From: UBA3495 sp964629875
Lineage (GTDB): Bacteria; Chloroflexota; Dehalococcoidia; Lucifugimonadales; UBA3495
Assembly: GCA_964629875.1 (NCBI GenBank)
Contig: CAZVRK010000003.1
Coordinates: 53,551-117,550, forward strand
Length of the DNA stretch: 64,000 bases
Reading direction: 5' to 3'
This document shows positions 20,600 to 29,199 of this stretch, piece after piece; within the stretch, counting starts at the first letter, position 1, and each line of letters starts with the position of its first letter. Both the position numbers and the translations under genes were made by a program. Below the pieces are notes generated by a model. That model worked only from the letters and a program-made list of their open reading frames with translations, ran no database searches and was not told the origin of the DNA.

Positions 20600-20908
20600 C
20601 TATAGTTTTTCAAGAACTATATGAGATCTGTTGAGCGTACCTGGGCGTATTTGCACAGGCCAGTCTCCTTTATCAGACTCCCCTTGCCATTCCTTGCTGA
20701 ATGGAACTTCAGGGTCTGTTATCTCGTAAATGGCTGTGTATTTCGCCGTTCCATCAACGTCAGTGGATGACGTCTTATATCTAGTGCAACTCTCTACACC
20801 GCTCACATTCAAGATGTTAGGAATGTGCTGAGTATCATATATACGGTTGAACTCGGACTCTAGATTTTCAGGAATATCCATACTGACTATATAAAGATAC
20901 TGTGTCAT
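20600..20908 (-). CDS. Small dimeric alpha/beta-barrel protein (EthD/DUF4286-like)
   Basis: A 102-residue protein that looks like a single dimeric ferredoxin-like barrel domain: YIVSMDIPENLESEFNRIYD, then HIPNILNVSGVESCTRYK. The same pattern appears twice in the protein at 30957-31616. Such domains often bind or act on aromatic or acyl intermediates in catabolic clusters, but no catalytic function can be named. It has a GGAGG ribosome-binding site and lies downstream of the SDR gene on the same strand, so it is likely cotranscribed. Confidence 0.7.
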   Translation of the reverse strand: MTQYLYIVSMDIPENLESEFNRIYDTQHIPNILNVSGVESCTRYKTSSTDVDGTAKYTAIYEITDPEVPFSKEWQGESDKGDWPVQIRPGTLNRSHIVLEKL

Positions 20909-20954
20909 ATAAGTTCCTCCAATGATGAGCTTCTCAGATCCATTAATTTATTGG

Positions 20955-21779
20955 TTAACTCTCTATTAAATGCGGATACATTGCCAGCGGGGTTGCCGCC
21001 AACAAACCTGCATCAACGGGCAATGTAACTCCTGATACCCAACGCGACTCATCGGAGGCCAGGAACAAAGCGGCCCAAGCAACATCCCAAGCAGTTCCGT
21101 TAAATCCGAGTGGCCCAGCTTTACGGCGCAATTCCAATAGTTCTTCTGATGTGTGCCTGGCCACCATAGGACTGTAAATATGCCCTGGCGCTATACAATT
21201 AACTCTAATATTCTGCCTCCCATAATGGACTGCCATAGAGTTGCTTAGCCCAATTATTCCGCCTTTAGAAGCTGCATATGGGTGACTTGGACGGCCAGCT
21301 CCGGCACGCAATCCTACGATAGATGAAAGGTTTACTATGGATCCACCCCCAGATTCTATCATTGCAGGAATGACAAATTTACTCGTCAACATGACAGACT
21401 TTAGATTAACATCTATTACAGTATCCCAGAATTCCTCATCTACATCAGTTACTGAACCCGGGCCGCTAATCCCCACGTTGTTAATCAAAATATCTACACG
21501 ACCATAAGCAGAGACAGCGGCTTCGCTCATTTCTCGACAGGATGCTGCATCAGTCACATCTCCGACAAAAACCCTGGCATCTCCACCATCGTCTCTTATC
21601 TGCAACTGAGTTGCTTCTGCATTAGGAGCATCTCGATCTACGAGTAACACCTGTGCACCTTGTCTAGATAACAATATTGAGATTGCCTGTCCTATTCCCA
21701 GAAAATCTTCCGTCCCTGTAGCTCCAGCTCCGGTAACTATAGCGACCTTTCCCTCAAGGCGTTTACCATAATCCTGCAT
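20955..21779 (-). CDS. Short-chain dehydrogenase/reductase
   Basis: A 274-residue SDR oxidoreductase using NAD(P)H. The catalytic Ser is in NLSSIVGL, the YxxxK motif is YAASKGG and the structural NNVGISG is present. The cofactor glycine motif is stretched: TGAGATGTEDFLGIGQ in place of the usual TGxxxGIG, an insertion of several residues also seen in some CoA-pathway SDRs. An Asp at the end of the second strand (LLVDRD) suggests NAD(H) preference. A hydroxyacyl-CoA or alcohol dehydrogenase role is likely from its CoA-transferase neighbours but cannot be fixed. Confidence 0.85.
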   Translation of the reverse strand: MQDYGKRLEGKVAIVTGAGATGTEDFLGIGQAISILLSRQGAQVLLVDRDAPNAEATQLQIRDDGGDARVFVGDVTDAASCREMSEAAVSAYGRVDILINNVGISGPGSVTDVDEEFWDTVIDVNLKSVMLTSKFVIPAMIESGGGSIVNLSSIVGLRAGAGRPSHPYAASKGGIIGLSNSMAVHYGRQNIRVNCIAPGHIYSPMVARHTSEELLELRRKAGPLGFNGTAWDVAWAALFLASDESRWVSGVTLPVDAGLLAATPLAMYPHLIES

Positions 21780-21875
21780 GTGTTTACTCCTACGATATGT
21801 CTCGAATACTTACATAATTATTACGATCCCAAAATATTTGCGCGTTTAATAAGCAAGTAGTAAACTTTCTGGTAC

Positions 21876-21931
21876 AGCGACCGGTAGCAAGCCGCTCCCT
21901 CAGCGACTTCTCTCTTCGGAGACCGGCCGCT
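21876..21931 (-). ncRNA. GC-rich three-way-junction RNA element (candidate)
   Basis: Read on the minus strand, AGCGGCCGGT pairs with ACCGGTCGCT (10 pairs including one G-U). Inside are a small CTC-CGAA-GAG hairpin and an 8-pair hairpin AAGTCGCT-GAGGG-AGCGGCTT. The two wobble positions become A-C mismatches on the other strand, so minus is the likelier coding strand. The sequence also contains AGCGGC and GTCGCT twice, permitting two tandem hairpins instead. It begins 16 bases after the CoA-transferase stop and about 100 bases before the SDR start. I do not recognise it as a known riboswitch. Confidence 0.45.
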
Positions 21932-21946
21932 CCTTTTTGTATAGCG

Positions 21947-23353
21947 TCAGTTTGGCCATACAGGGTCATTATAGCCCAGAGGCACTGATGGCCTAGCCCA
22001 GTATGGCTGTGTTTCAGACATCTGTATCACAGGACTCATATGAGTTAGGCGACCCATAGGCGTTTCAGATTCTGTCGTCCACTGGAGTATTTCATCTGAA
22101 GAGAACTCAGGAGATATATCTAATAGTTCGGATGCATCAACTTGACCCAAATCAACTAACCACTTTCCAGTCTGAGCTAATGATATCCTAACCAACCAAC
22201 TTCCTCCCTCTGTCGCTCTTTTACCCAAAGCCACAAGAGCCCCGAAAGCCATTAAATATCCAGTGAGGTAGTCGATAGCTGACACCGGATAGAATTGAGG
22301 ACCAGGTTCAGAGCCAGGAAACAGTTTACCTTGTCGGTCTGTTATCCCACTGACAGTTTGAACAACAGTATCGAATCCTCTACGAGACGCCCAAGGACCT
22401 TTATGACTAAATGCACTTAACGACACATAAATCAATCCAGGACGTAACTGTGACAATTCTTCAACAGACAATCCTCTATTACCTAAAGTTCCAGGTCTAT
22501 AGCCTTGAGAGAACACATCAGCACTTTGTATGAGTCCTCGCAAGACATCTAAATCACCTTGTTCTCGCAAGTCCAAATTAGAGGACAATTTACCATGTCC
22601 GGTATCATATTCTTGGTATCCTATATTCGGCAAATGAGCACTTGTAATTTTCAGAACATCAGCTCCATGCTCAGCCAACGTTCTTGCACACGTCGGGCCA
22701 GCAAGAACTCTAGTTAAATCTAAAACTTTGATACCTGACAGAGGTCTATCACCATCTGGCAATTTCTCTGGAGGACTGTCTCCAACTTTAATTATTTCCA
22801 TAAGCGGCAACTTTGCGATCGCCTGTGCCTGGGGATGACGCGACCACTCCTCTATAGACCTAACCATCCCGCCTGCACCTTTAGCATTGATGATCGCTTC
22901 TTCAAGCTCTAAGGCATCCCAGCCAGCAACCGCTTTTTTTACCGCATCCGAATTTTCTTCTACTCCTAAGACATCCAAGGCAGCCGCTCTGTGATTTGGG
23001 AAATTACAATGCAAGTAACTCCATCTGCCGTTCCTAGCCGGATACACCCCCATGATAGTGTTCCTATCTGTCGAAACGACAGAATTATCCATCTTCATGT
23101 ATTTTCCACTACGCAACGAGGCAGTTGCCCTATTAGTATTTACTGAAACTTCCTGGTTCTTACCTGTTTTCAATTCCCATAGTCGCGCCGCGGCCAATCC
23201 CACTGCAGAAAGCGATGCAACAGCCGCTTCCCCGATACGAAAAGATGTAGGCAAAATAGGGTCCCAGGGTCCATCAATCATTAAATCTTTGGAAATAGAA
23301 TGTGACCAGCCAGCCACTTGGGCCAAAGGATCAAATGCACGGTGTGGGGTCAT
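21947..23353 (-). CDS. Type III (CaiB/BaiF) CoA transferase, extended N-terminus
   Basis: This 468-residue family III CoA transferase moves CoA between carboxylic acids. The canonical core begins near residue 205 with LSGIKVLDLTRVLAGPTCAR. The probable catalytic Asp lies in SAIDYLTGY. The first 200 residues include a stretch (GEAAVASLSAVGLAAARLW...KNQEVSVN) resembling the later part of the family fold, an arrangement like a partial duplication or permutation. GGAGG precedes the ATG. The substrate is unknown; its neighbours suggest activation of a carboxylic acid to its CoA thioester. Confidence 0.85.
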   Translation of the reverse strand: MTPHRAFDPLAQVAGWSHSISKDLMIDGPWDPILPTSFRIGEAAVASLSAVGLAAARLWELKTGKNQEVSVNTNRATASLRSGKYMKMDNSVVSTDRNTIMGVYPARNGRWSYLHCNFPNHRAAALDVLGVEENSDAVKKAVAGWDALELEEAIINAKGAGGMVRSIEEWSRHPQAQAIAKLPLMEIIKVGDSPPEKLPDGDRPLSGIKVLDLTRVLAGPTCARTLAEHGADVLKITSAHLPNIGYQEYDTGHGKLSSNLDLREQGDLDVLRGLIQSADVFSQGYRPGTLGNRGLSVEELSQLRPGLIYVSLSAFSHKGPWASRRGFDTVVQTVSGITDRQGKLFPGSEPGPQFYPVSAIDYLTGYLMAFGALVALGKRATEGGSWLVRISLAQTGKWLVDLGQVDASELLDISPEFSSDEILQWTTESETPMGRLTHMSPVIQMSETQPYWARPSVPLGYNDPVWPN

Positions 23354-23407
23354 AAAGCGAAACCTCCGATAATTAAACTCAGGTGTTAATCACTAATGTC
23401 AACCAAT

Positions 23408-23956
23408 CTAGTAAGTAAGATCAGATGATGTCCCTTCCGGAAGTTCAACATCAAGAGCCTGCAAACAATGTGCTAGACCATGATAGTAAGACACAACAAT
23501 CATCATATCTATAATGGCACTAGAACCTATCTGTTCTTCCAAAGCTTGGTAGGTAGTATCTGAAACCCGATGCTGTCTTAATATCTCTAATACAAACTGC
23601 ACTACATTAGCGTCTTGACGGTCTAGCCCAGCCGGCGCTCGATATTCTCGTATTGCTGATATAACATCTTCACTAATATTTGCGGCTTTTGCCCCTCTCT
23701 GGTTTACAGTCCATACATAATGCCCACAAGCCTCTCTTGCTGCTGTAAGAATAGATAATGCTTTCACCCGTGGATCCAAGGGCGTTTCAAACCTAGCGTA
23801 ACCACCCAGAGTTGCAAAATTTTTCGCGGCAACAGGATTATTCAACAAAGCCGCATAATTCCTAGCCACTCCTCCTCTACTTTGATCAATTTCATCCCAT
23901 ATAGCTTGCCCCTCAGAATCCATATTGTTTCTATCCGCAAAATCTACTCGTGCCAT
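23408..23956 (-). CDS. Carboxymuconolactone decarboxylase-like (AhpD fold) protein
   Basis: A 182-residue all-helical CMD/AhpD-fold protein. The core motif reads TAAREACGHYVWTVN: one Cys and a His are present, but the CxxC pair of redox-active AhpD is missing. A peroxidase-reducing role is therefore unlikely, and a decarboxylase, lactonase or binding role is more plausible. A second, Cys-free paralogue is at 46258-46809. It has an AGGAGG ribosome-binding site and lies between the molybdenum hydroxylase and the CoA transferase on the same strand. Confidence 0.8.
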   Translation of the reverse strand: MARVDFADRNNMDSEGQAIWDEIDQSRGGVARNYAALLNNPVAAKNFATLGGYARFETPLDPRVKALSILTAAREACGHYVWTVNQRGAKAANISEDVISAIREYRAPAGLDRQDANVVQFVLEILRQHRVSDTTYQALEEQIGSSAIIDMMIVVSYYHGLAHCLQALDVELPEGTSSDLTY

Positions 23957-24000
23957 AAATTCCTCCTATAGTTCTTAAATTTCATTTGCCCGAAAAAACC

Positions 24001-24040
24001 ATTCACCCCGGTTCGAAATGATATCGCTACCGGGGTGAAT
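24001..24040 (-). terminator. Intrinsic terminator after the molybdenum hydroxylase gene
   Basis: A perfect 12-base inverted repeat (ATTCACCCCGGT and ACCGGGGTGAAT) with a 16-base loop. On the minus strand it runs into GGTTTTTTCG. It ends transcription of the gene whose stop is at 24066, separating it from the CMD gene. Confidence 0.85.
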
Positions 24041-24065
24041 GATCCTAATTACCGATTAGATTTGA

Positions 24066-26345
24066 TTAATCGTCTGCTGCTTGTCCAATTGAGCCGTCTT
24101 TATTCCATATAGCTTCCAGGACAGCACCCGGTGACATAGGCATTTCTGTCAAACGCAAACCCAATGCATCTGATATAGCATTTGCTACCGCAGCCATGGG
24201 AGGGACTATGGGGACTTCACCTACTCCCCTAACACCATACGGATGCCCAGGATTAGCAATTTCGACAATTACTGTGTCAATCATTGGCAAATCTAGGCTC
24301 GTTGGCATTCTATAATCTAAGAAACTAGAATTAACCATCTGATCCTGATCACTCATGTAGTACTCTTCATTCAGAGCCCAGCCAATACCTTGGGCCACCG
24401 CACCTTGCATTTGCCCTTCGACATAACTTGGGTGGATAGCCTTACCAGCATCCTGAACAATTGTGAATCTCAAAATCGTCACTTTTCCAGTATCCGGATC
24501 AACTTCTACGTCGGCTATCTGAGTGCTAAACGCTCCTCCCTGCCCAGTTGGGTCGACGCTCACTTGGCTACTTATAGGACCACCCGTATCTGCCAATTTG
24601 CTCGCTAGTTCCTTAAAGCTTATCTTGAGTTCGGGATCAGATTTATGCTGTAATGTATTGCCGACTAAATCTACATTATCCTCATCTACTTCCCAAATAG
24701 TGGCCGCTCGAGCGATCATTTTCGCCTTGATGTCTTGGGCTGCTTCGTAAGCTGCCCAGCCACTGGCGAATGTCGTTCTGCTTCCACCAGTCAAGAAGGT
24801 ATAGCCTACAGAATCTGTATTAGCCACGGTCGGGTGAACATCTTCAGCAGCCAAGCCTAGCACTTCAGCCGCTTGCATACCTATAGACGCCCTCGACCCG
24901 CCAATATCAGTAGATCCTTCTACTAATGAGATAGTGCCATCAGGATTCACGCCTATACTACAACTTGAAGCTTTGCCAATGTTAGCCCAATATCCTGAAG
25001 CGATACCTCTGCCTCTATACTTCCCTTTCACCGGAGTCTTATAGTGCTCAGTGTTTTTTGCAGCTTCTATGCATTCCACATTGCCAATCTTCGCGAATGT
25101 AGGTCCATCAACACGTCGACTACCTTCCTTAGATGCATTCTTTAAACGGAACTCAAGTGGATCCATCCCAACCTTCTGTGCCACTTCATCCATTACTTGC
25201 TCGGAACCAAACGCGGCTATAGGAGCCCCTGGAGCTCGATAAGGAGCAACTTTAGCTCTATTTACTAAAACATCGTAACCATCAGTCCGCATGTTCTCTA
25301 TATGATAAGGAGAGAACATAGACTGCGCAGCAGCAGTAACGGGAGCTCCAGGAAATGCTCCTGCTTCAAGAGCCAGCTCTGCCTCGGCTCCCAGTATCTT
25401 TCCATCCTTGCTGGCACCTACTTTTATCCTCATCCAAGCACCTGATGTAGGACCTGTACTATCAAACACCTCTGTTCTGGTCATCGCTAACTTGACAGGC
25501 CTACCACTCTTCTTAGACAGTAAGGCTGCCACTGGCTCTAGATAAACAGGTATCTTCCCTCCGAATCCTCCACCTATCTCCATAGGCACAACAGTTATCT
25601 CAGAGACTGGCTTTTCCAGAATCTTGCCTAGTAATTCCCTGACGTTAAATGCACCTTGTGTACTAGTCCACACAGTCAGATGCCCATCTGCGTTCCATAG
25701 AGCTGAAGCATTCTGAGGTTCAATGTACCCTTGATGGACCATCTTAGTTGAAAATTCTCTTTCCACTACAACATCTGCGTCAGAGAACCCTTTATCAGGA
25801 TCACCAAGCTCATACCTGAAATGAGTTGCTATATTACTCTTCTTCCCGCTGTCTACCCCTAGTTCCATAGTAGTTAAGGATTCTTGAACTAGAGGAGCAT
25901 CCTCTTTCATGGCATCCCGAACATATACTACGGACGGCAAAACTTCATAATCAACATCTATAAGAGCTATGGCACTTTCTGCTACGTGAATATTAACTGC
26001 AGATACTGCTGCTATAGCGTGACCTTTATACAAAGCTTTACTAACAGCCATAACATTTTCGCTGGGAGTAAACCCGCTTTCGGGTCTACTTCTTTGCACT
26101 GTTGGTATATCTTTGGCAGTAACAACTGAAACTACACCAGGATAGGCTTCAGCTTTTGTCGTATCGACCGATTTTATACGAGCATGAGCGTGGGGGCTTC
26201 TCAGGACTTTCCCATATAGCAACCCAGACATCTGAAAATCCGCGCCATACTGGGCCCTTCCAGTCACCTTGTCAGCCCCATCAGGGCGTATTGGCCTGCT
26301 GCCTATTACAGAATAATTGGTGTTCGAAAGCACTACATTAGACAT
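24066..26345 (-). CDS. Xanthine dehydrogenase-family molybdopterin-binding subunit (orphan)
   Basis: This 759-residue large subunit of a molybdenum hydroxylase binds molybdopterin cytosine dinucleotide and hydroxylates its substrate with water-derived oxygen. It shows the family's ALYKGHAIAAVSA, the MEIGGGFGGK loop, APYRAPGAP and GVRGVGEVP containing the catalytic Glu. The active-site loop is not the Cys-bearing loop of form I CO dehydrogenase, so CO oxidation is unlikely. The FAD and [2Fe-2S] subunits that normally accompany it are absent from both sides; they must be elsewhere or replaced. It starts the minus-strand arm of the CoA cluster and ends at a strong terminator. Confidence 0.88.
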   Translation of the reverse strand: MSNVVLSNTNYSVIGSRPIRPDGADKVTGRAQYGADFQMSGLLYGKVLRSPHAHARIKSVDTTKAEAYPGVVSVVTAKDIPTVQRSRPESGFTPSENVMAVSKALYKGHAIAAVSAVNIHVAESAIALIDVDYEVLPSVVYVRDAMKEDAPLVQESLTTMELGVDSGKKSNIATHFRYELGDPDKGFSDADVVVEREFSTKMVHQGYIEPQNASALWNADGHLTVWTSTQGAFNVRELLGKILEKPVSEITVVPMEIGGGFGGKIPVYLEPVAALLSKKSGRPVKLAMTRTEVFDSTGPTSGAWMRIKVGASKDGKILGAEAELALEAGAFPGAPVTAAAQSMFSPYHIENMRTDGYDVLVNRAKVAPYRAPGAPIAAFGSEQVMDEVAQKVGMDPLEFRLKNASKEGSRRVDGPTFAKIGNVECIEAAKNTEHYKTPVKGKYRGRGIASGYWANIGKASSCSIGVNPDGTISLVEGSTDIGGSRASIGMQAAEVLGLAAEDVHPTVANTDSVGYTFLTGGSRTTFASGWAAYEAAQDIKAKMIARAATIWEVDEDNVDLVGNTLQHKSDPELKISFKELASKLADTGGPISSQVSVDPTGQGGAFSTQIADVEVDPDTGKVTILRFTIVQDAGKAIHPSYVEGQMQGAVAQGIGWALNEEYYMSDQDQMVNSSFLDYRMPTSLDLPMIDTVIVEIANPGHPYGVRGVGEVPIVPPMAAVANAISDALGLRLTEMPMSPGAVLEAIWNKDGSIGQAADD

Positions 26346-26414
26346 TTAGCACCTCTGGCTTTTTGGTACTCTGAACATAGGTCCAGAGGTGGAAATTGTA
26401 TCATAACGGCTCAA

Positions 26415-26440
26415 AATAATCCTTCATAATAATCCTTCAT
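26415..26440. repeat. Tandem 13-bp repeat in a divergent promoter region
   Basis: AATAATCCTTCAT occurs twice head to tail, midway between the divergent molybdenum hydroxylase and CoA transferase genes. A tandem regulator-binding site is possible; a replication-slippage duplication is equally possible. Confidence 0.4.
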
Positions 26441-26550
26441 GAGGACTCTTAATATGATAAACGACATGAAAGTTTTTCAGATGTATACTTCGTAAAGACT
26501 ATCATAAGCCCAATTGACGCCTAACTAAACACAAAGTTAATGGAGATCAA

Positions 26551-27777
26551 ATGCAGCCACTCAAAGATATACGAATACTAAGTGTCACCGTATTTTTAGC
26601 AGGGCCTTATCTCAGCATGAATTTGGCGCGTATGGGAGCCGAGGTTATAAAGATAGAAGTGCCAGAAAAAGGTGACCCAGTCAGAGGCAATGGTCCATTT
26701 GCAGGTCCAAAAGGCGTAAACCCTCATCCCGTTACACCACAAGATATATCAACTCGATTCATAAAACGCAGTCAAGGTCTAAAAAGCATGACCCTTGATT
26801 TAAAAACAGAAAAGGGCAAATCTGTATTTTTGGATCTCGCCAAGGAATCAGACTTGATCATAGAGAATCTGTCACCCGGTTCTATGGGCCGTCTTGGCCT
26901 AGGCTATCAAGAAGTAGCCAGCGCAAATCCTAAAATCATATATTGCTCTATCTCAGGTTACGGACAGTCAGGAGAGTACTCTAATAAACCAGCCCATGAT
27001 CCTCAGATCCAGGGAATGAGCGGTCTTATGGATATAAACGGGGCAGAGGATGGACCCTCCACTAAAGTGGGATTTTATATTGGCGATCTTGTGACCCCTC
27101 TATTCGCAGCATACTCAATCATGTCAGCTTTGCGGCACAGAGACCAAACTGGACAAGGTCAATATTTGGACGTATCAATGATGGACACACTGACATCACT
27201 TATCTTCATGGAGAATCTGGAGGAGGATTTGGCTAATGGAATCAAACTCAGAACAGGTAATAATAGTAGAGGCGGACCTACCGGACTATACAAAACATTG
27301 GACTCAGAAATAATTATTACCGCCGCCAGCGACTCTCAATGGCAACGCCTATGCACCGCTATAGGAGTGAAAGAATACGCCGATGATTCCAAATTTTCGA
27401 CTTATACAATGCGCGTGACAAACGTTCAAGAAGCTCGCCAAATTATACAAAATCGCATAAAAACACTTACTAGAGCTGAGGCTCTCAAGACATTGGAAGC
27501 TGCAGATGTACCCTGCGGCCCAGTCAGATCTGTTGAAGAAGTTATGGTCGATCAACAATTCTATGATCGCGGAACTCTCGTCCCACTTCGTAACGGGGCA
27601 ACATCTAGCGTAGTTCCAGGTATAGGCTCGGGCTGGCCAGTTCAATTCTCTTCCGGACCACTCCCAGAATTGGACGGGGCACCAACACTAGGCATGAACA
27701 CACTAGATATACTTACTGATACACTTGGCTACACACCACAAGAAATAGACCAATTAAAATCTGGCGGGGTAATTTAG
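26551..27777 (+). CDS. Type III (CaiB/BaiF) CoA transferase
   Basis: This 408-residue family III CoA transferase has standard length. The N-terminal Rossmann-like part holds LKDIRILSVTVFLAGPYLSM and RMGAEVIKIEVPEKGDPVRG. KSMTLDLKTEKGK and VIIENL-type segments follow, and the likely catalytic Asp lies in FYIGDLVTPLFAAYS. It heads a plus-strand series (DUF1326, degenerate DnaQ fold, CitE-like, enoyl-CoA hydratase, barrel protein) with short gaps, so it likely supplies the CoA thioester those enzymes use. The acid and the CoA donor cannot be read from sequence. Confidence 0.9.
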   Translation: MQPLKDIRILSVTVFLAGPYLSMNLARMGAEVIKIEVPEKGDPVRGNGPFAGPKGVNPHPVTPQDISTRFIKRSQGLKSMTLDLKTEKGKSVFLDLAKESDLIIENLSPGSMGRLGLGYQEVASANPKIIYCSISGYGQSGEYSNKPAHDPQIQGMSGLMDINGAEDGPSTKVGFYIGDLVTPLFAAYSIMSALRHRDQTGQGQYLDVSMMDTLTSLIFMENLEEDLANGIKLRTGNNSRGGPTGLYKTLDSEIIITAASDSQWQRLCTAIGVKEYADDSKFSTYTMRVTNVQEARQIIQNRIKTLTRAEALKTLEAADVPCGPVRSVEEVMVDQQFYDRGTLVPLRNGATSSVVPGIGSGWPVQFSSGPLPELDGAPTLGMNTLDILTDTLGYTPQEIDQLKSGGVI

Positions 27778-27804
27778 AGCGATGATCATTGAGTCCTACA
27801 TATC

Positions 27805-28422
27805 ATGACCGCACCTGACTGGACAGCTTCAGGAGATTTGTTTGAGGGTTGCAATTGCGATTTAATTTGCCCGTGCCATATTGCATTCAGGCAAAACAGC
27901 ACTAATGGAAACTGTGACGGAGCGTGGGGTATACACATAGACACAGGCGTTTACGGATCTATTGATATATCTGGTCTCAACGCGATGGTGATTGCCCATT
28001 CCCCTGGTCCCAGCATGTTCGATGGTAATTGGAAAACAATAATATATATAGACAAGAAATCAGACGAAAATCAGGAACGCGCTTTGAAATCCATATTATC
28101 TGGATCTGGGGGAGGACCATGGTCAAAGTTGGCTCGTTTTTATGTAAACTCAACTCCTCTAGCTATAGAAAAGATATCTTTCAACTATACTAAAACAGGA
28201 AAGACCCGGAACTTAAGTGCAGGAGATTCCGCTAGTTTACAGGTTGAAGCCATTACGTCCGTCGGTGACCAAAACGTGACTCTGAGCAACCTCTTCAACG
28301 TAATCCATGGTCCCTTACATACGGTAGGCAAATCCAATCTTGATATAGATTCTAATGGGTTACAGTGGTCTAACCGAGGCAAACATGGATTATTTAGCCA
28401 ATTCAAATGGTCAGGGCCGTAA
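27805..28422 (+). CDS. DUF1326 domain protein
   Basis: A 205-residue protein with the DUF1326 signature near its N-terminus: DWTASGDLFEGCNCDLICPC, whose CxCxxxxCxC pattern suggests metal binding. The rest is predominantly beta strand. No signal peptide or membrane segment is seen. The family's function is unknown. It starts 27 bases after the CoA transferase stop, within the same presumed operon. Confidence 0.82.
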   Translation: MTAPDWTASGDLFEGCNCDLICPCHIAFRQNSTNGNCDGAWGIHIDTGVYGSIDISGLNAMVIAHSPGPSMFDGNWKTIIYIDKKSDENQERALKSILSGSGGGPWSKLARFYVNSTPLAIEKISFNYTKTGKTRNLSAGDSASLQVEAITSVGDQNVTLSNLFNVIHGPLHTVGKSNLDIDSNGLQWSNRGKHGLFSQFKWSGP

Positions 28423-28501
28423 TACAGGATTGTGAAATAGAGGATTCCAGATCACATACAGTACTAAGGGACAGCAATGTATCGGAGAGATTGGGAGTTA
28501 T

Positions 28502-29149
28502 ATGACAACACTCGAATATAGATCACCCAGGGAAGGATACGTGGTACTCGGCTTAACTACCACCGGAACTGACTGCTGGTCAGATCTAATATCCAAAATA
28601 TCATTGCTAATTATTACTCCTGGTTCAGAGACTCAAACATGTACTATCGACGTAGATCTACATGGACAACATGATGAGATGTCAGAACCTGCGGACAAGG
28701 CCCCTATTATCCAATCAAACAGTGGGATTCCTATATCAGAAGCACTATTAACATTTCGAGAAGCTATTAACGAATACTATCTAGTAGGAAATAATATTCT
28801 TAATATACATAGGGCATTTTTGATTGAAGCCGCACGACGACACCGCAGATCTGTTGATGAAGCATATCGGGTCATCGACGAAGTGGACGATCTACCAATA
28901 CGAAGATTTATAGATATTGGAGACCTACATAAAGGACAAATATCTGGACTTACACCTGAACACGGAGAACCAATTGCCGATTACGGCCGCCGATGTAGAG
29001 CATTTATAACCAATATGAACAATGTAGAAATCTCCGACATCTGTAAAAGGTTAGAACTAACACAAACCGAATTAGAATCTAAAAATCCCGCAGACAATAT
29101 GGAGACTGAAAAGCTAGTGTTTGAAACCTTTTTGAGATTATTCGATTAG
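28502..29149 (+). CDS. Degenerate DnaQ-like (DEDD exonuclease fold) protein
   Basis: I recognise this 215-residue protein only by weak resemblance to the DnaQ exonuclease fold. The first motif, normally DxETTG, reads VVLGLTTTG (residues 14-22), with Gly17 and Thr19 replacing the metal-binding Asp and Glu. SGIPISEALLTFREAI and LVGNNILNIHRAFL (94-107) match the region usually ending VgHNxxFDxxFL, but the His is Asn and the Asp is gone. Catalysis as a nuclease looks impossible, so binding or scaffolding is more likely. It has a GGGAG ribosome-binding site and sits inside the CoA-enzyme operon, with no obvious link to DNA repair. Confidence 0.5.
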   Translation: MTTLEYRSPREGYVVLGLTTTGTDCWSDLISKISLLIITPGSETQTCTIDVDLHGQHDEMSEPADKAPIIQSNSGIPISEALLTFREAINEYYLVGNNILNIHRAFLIEAARRHRRSVDEAYRVIDEVDDLPIRRFIDIGDLHKGQISGLTPEHGEPIADYGRRCRAFITNMNNVEISDICKRLELTQTELESKNPADNMETEKLVFETFLRLFD

Positions 29150-29199
29150 AATTAAAGCAATATATGCATCCTAACTAAAACCGATTAGGAGTTACTACA

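Noticed and set aside
24066..26345. Carbon monoxide dehydrogenase large subunit
   Set aside because: The active-site loop reads APYRAPGAP rather than the Cys-containing loop of form I CO dehydrogenase, and no CoxM/CoxS genes are adjacent.
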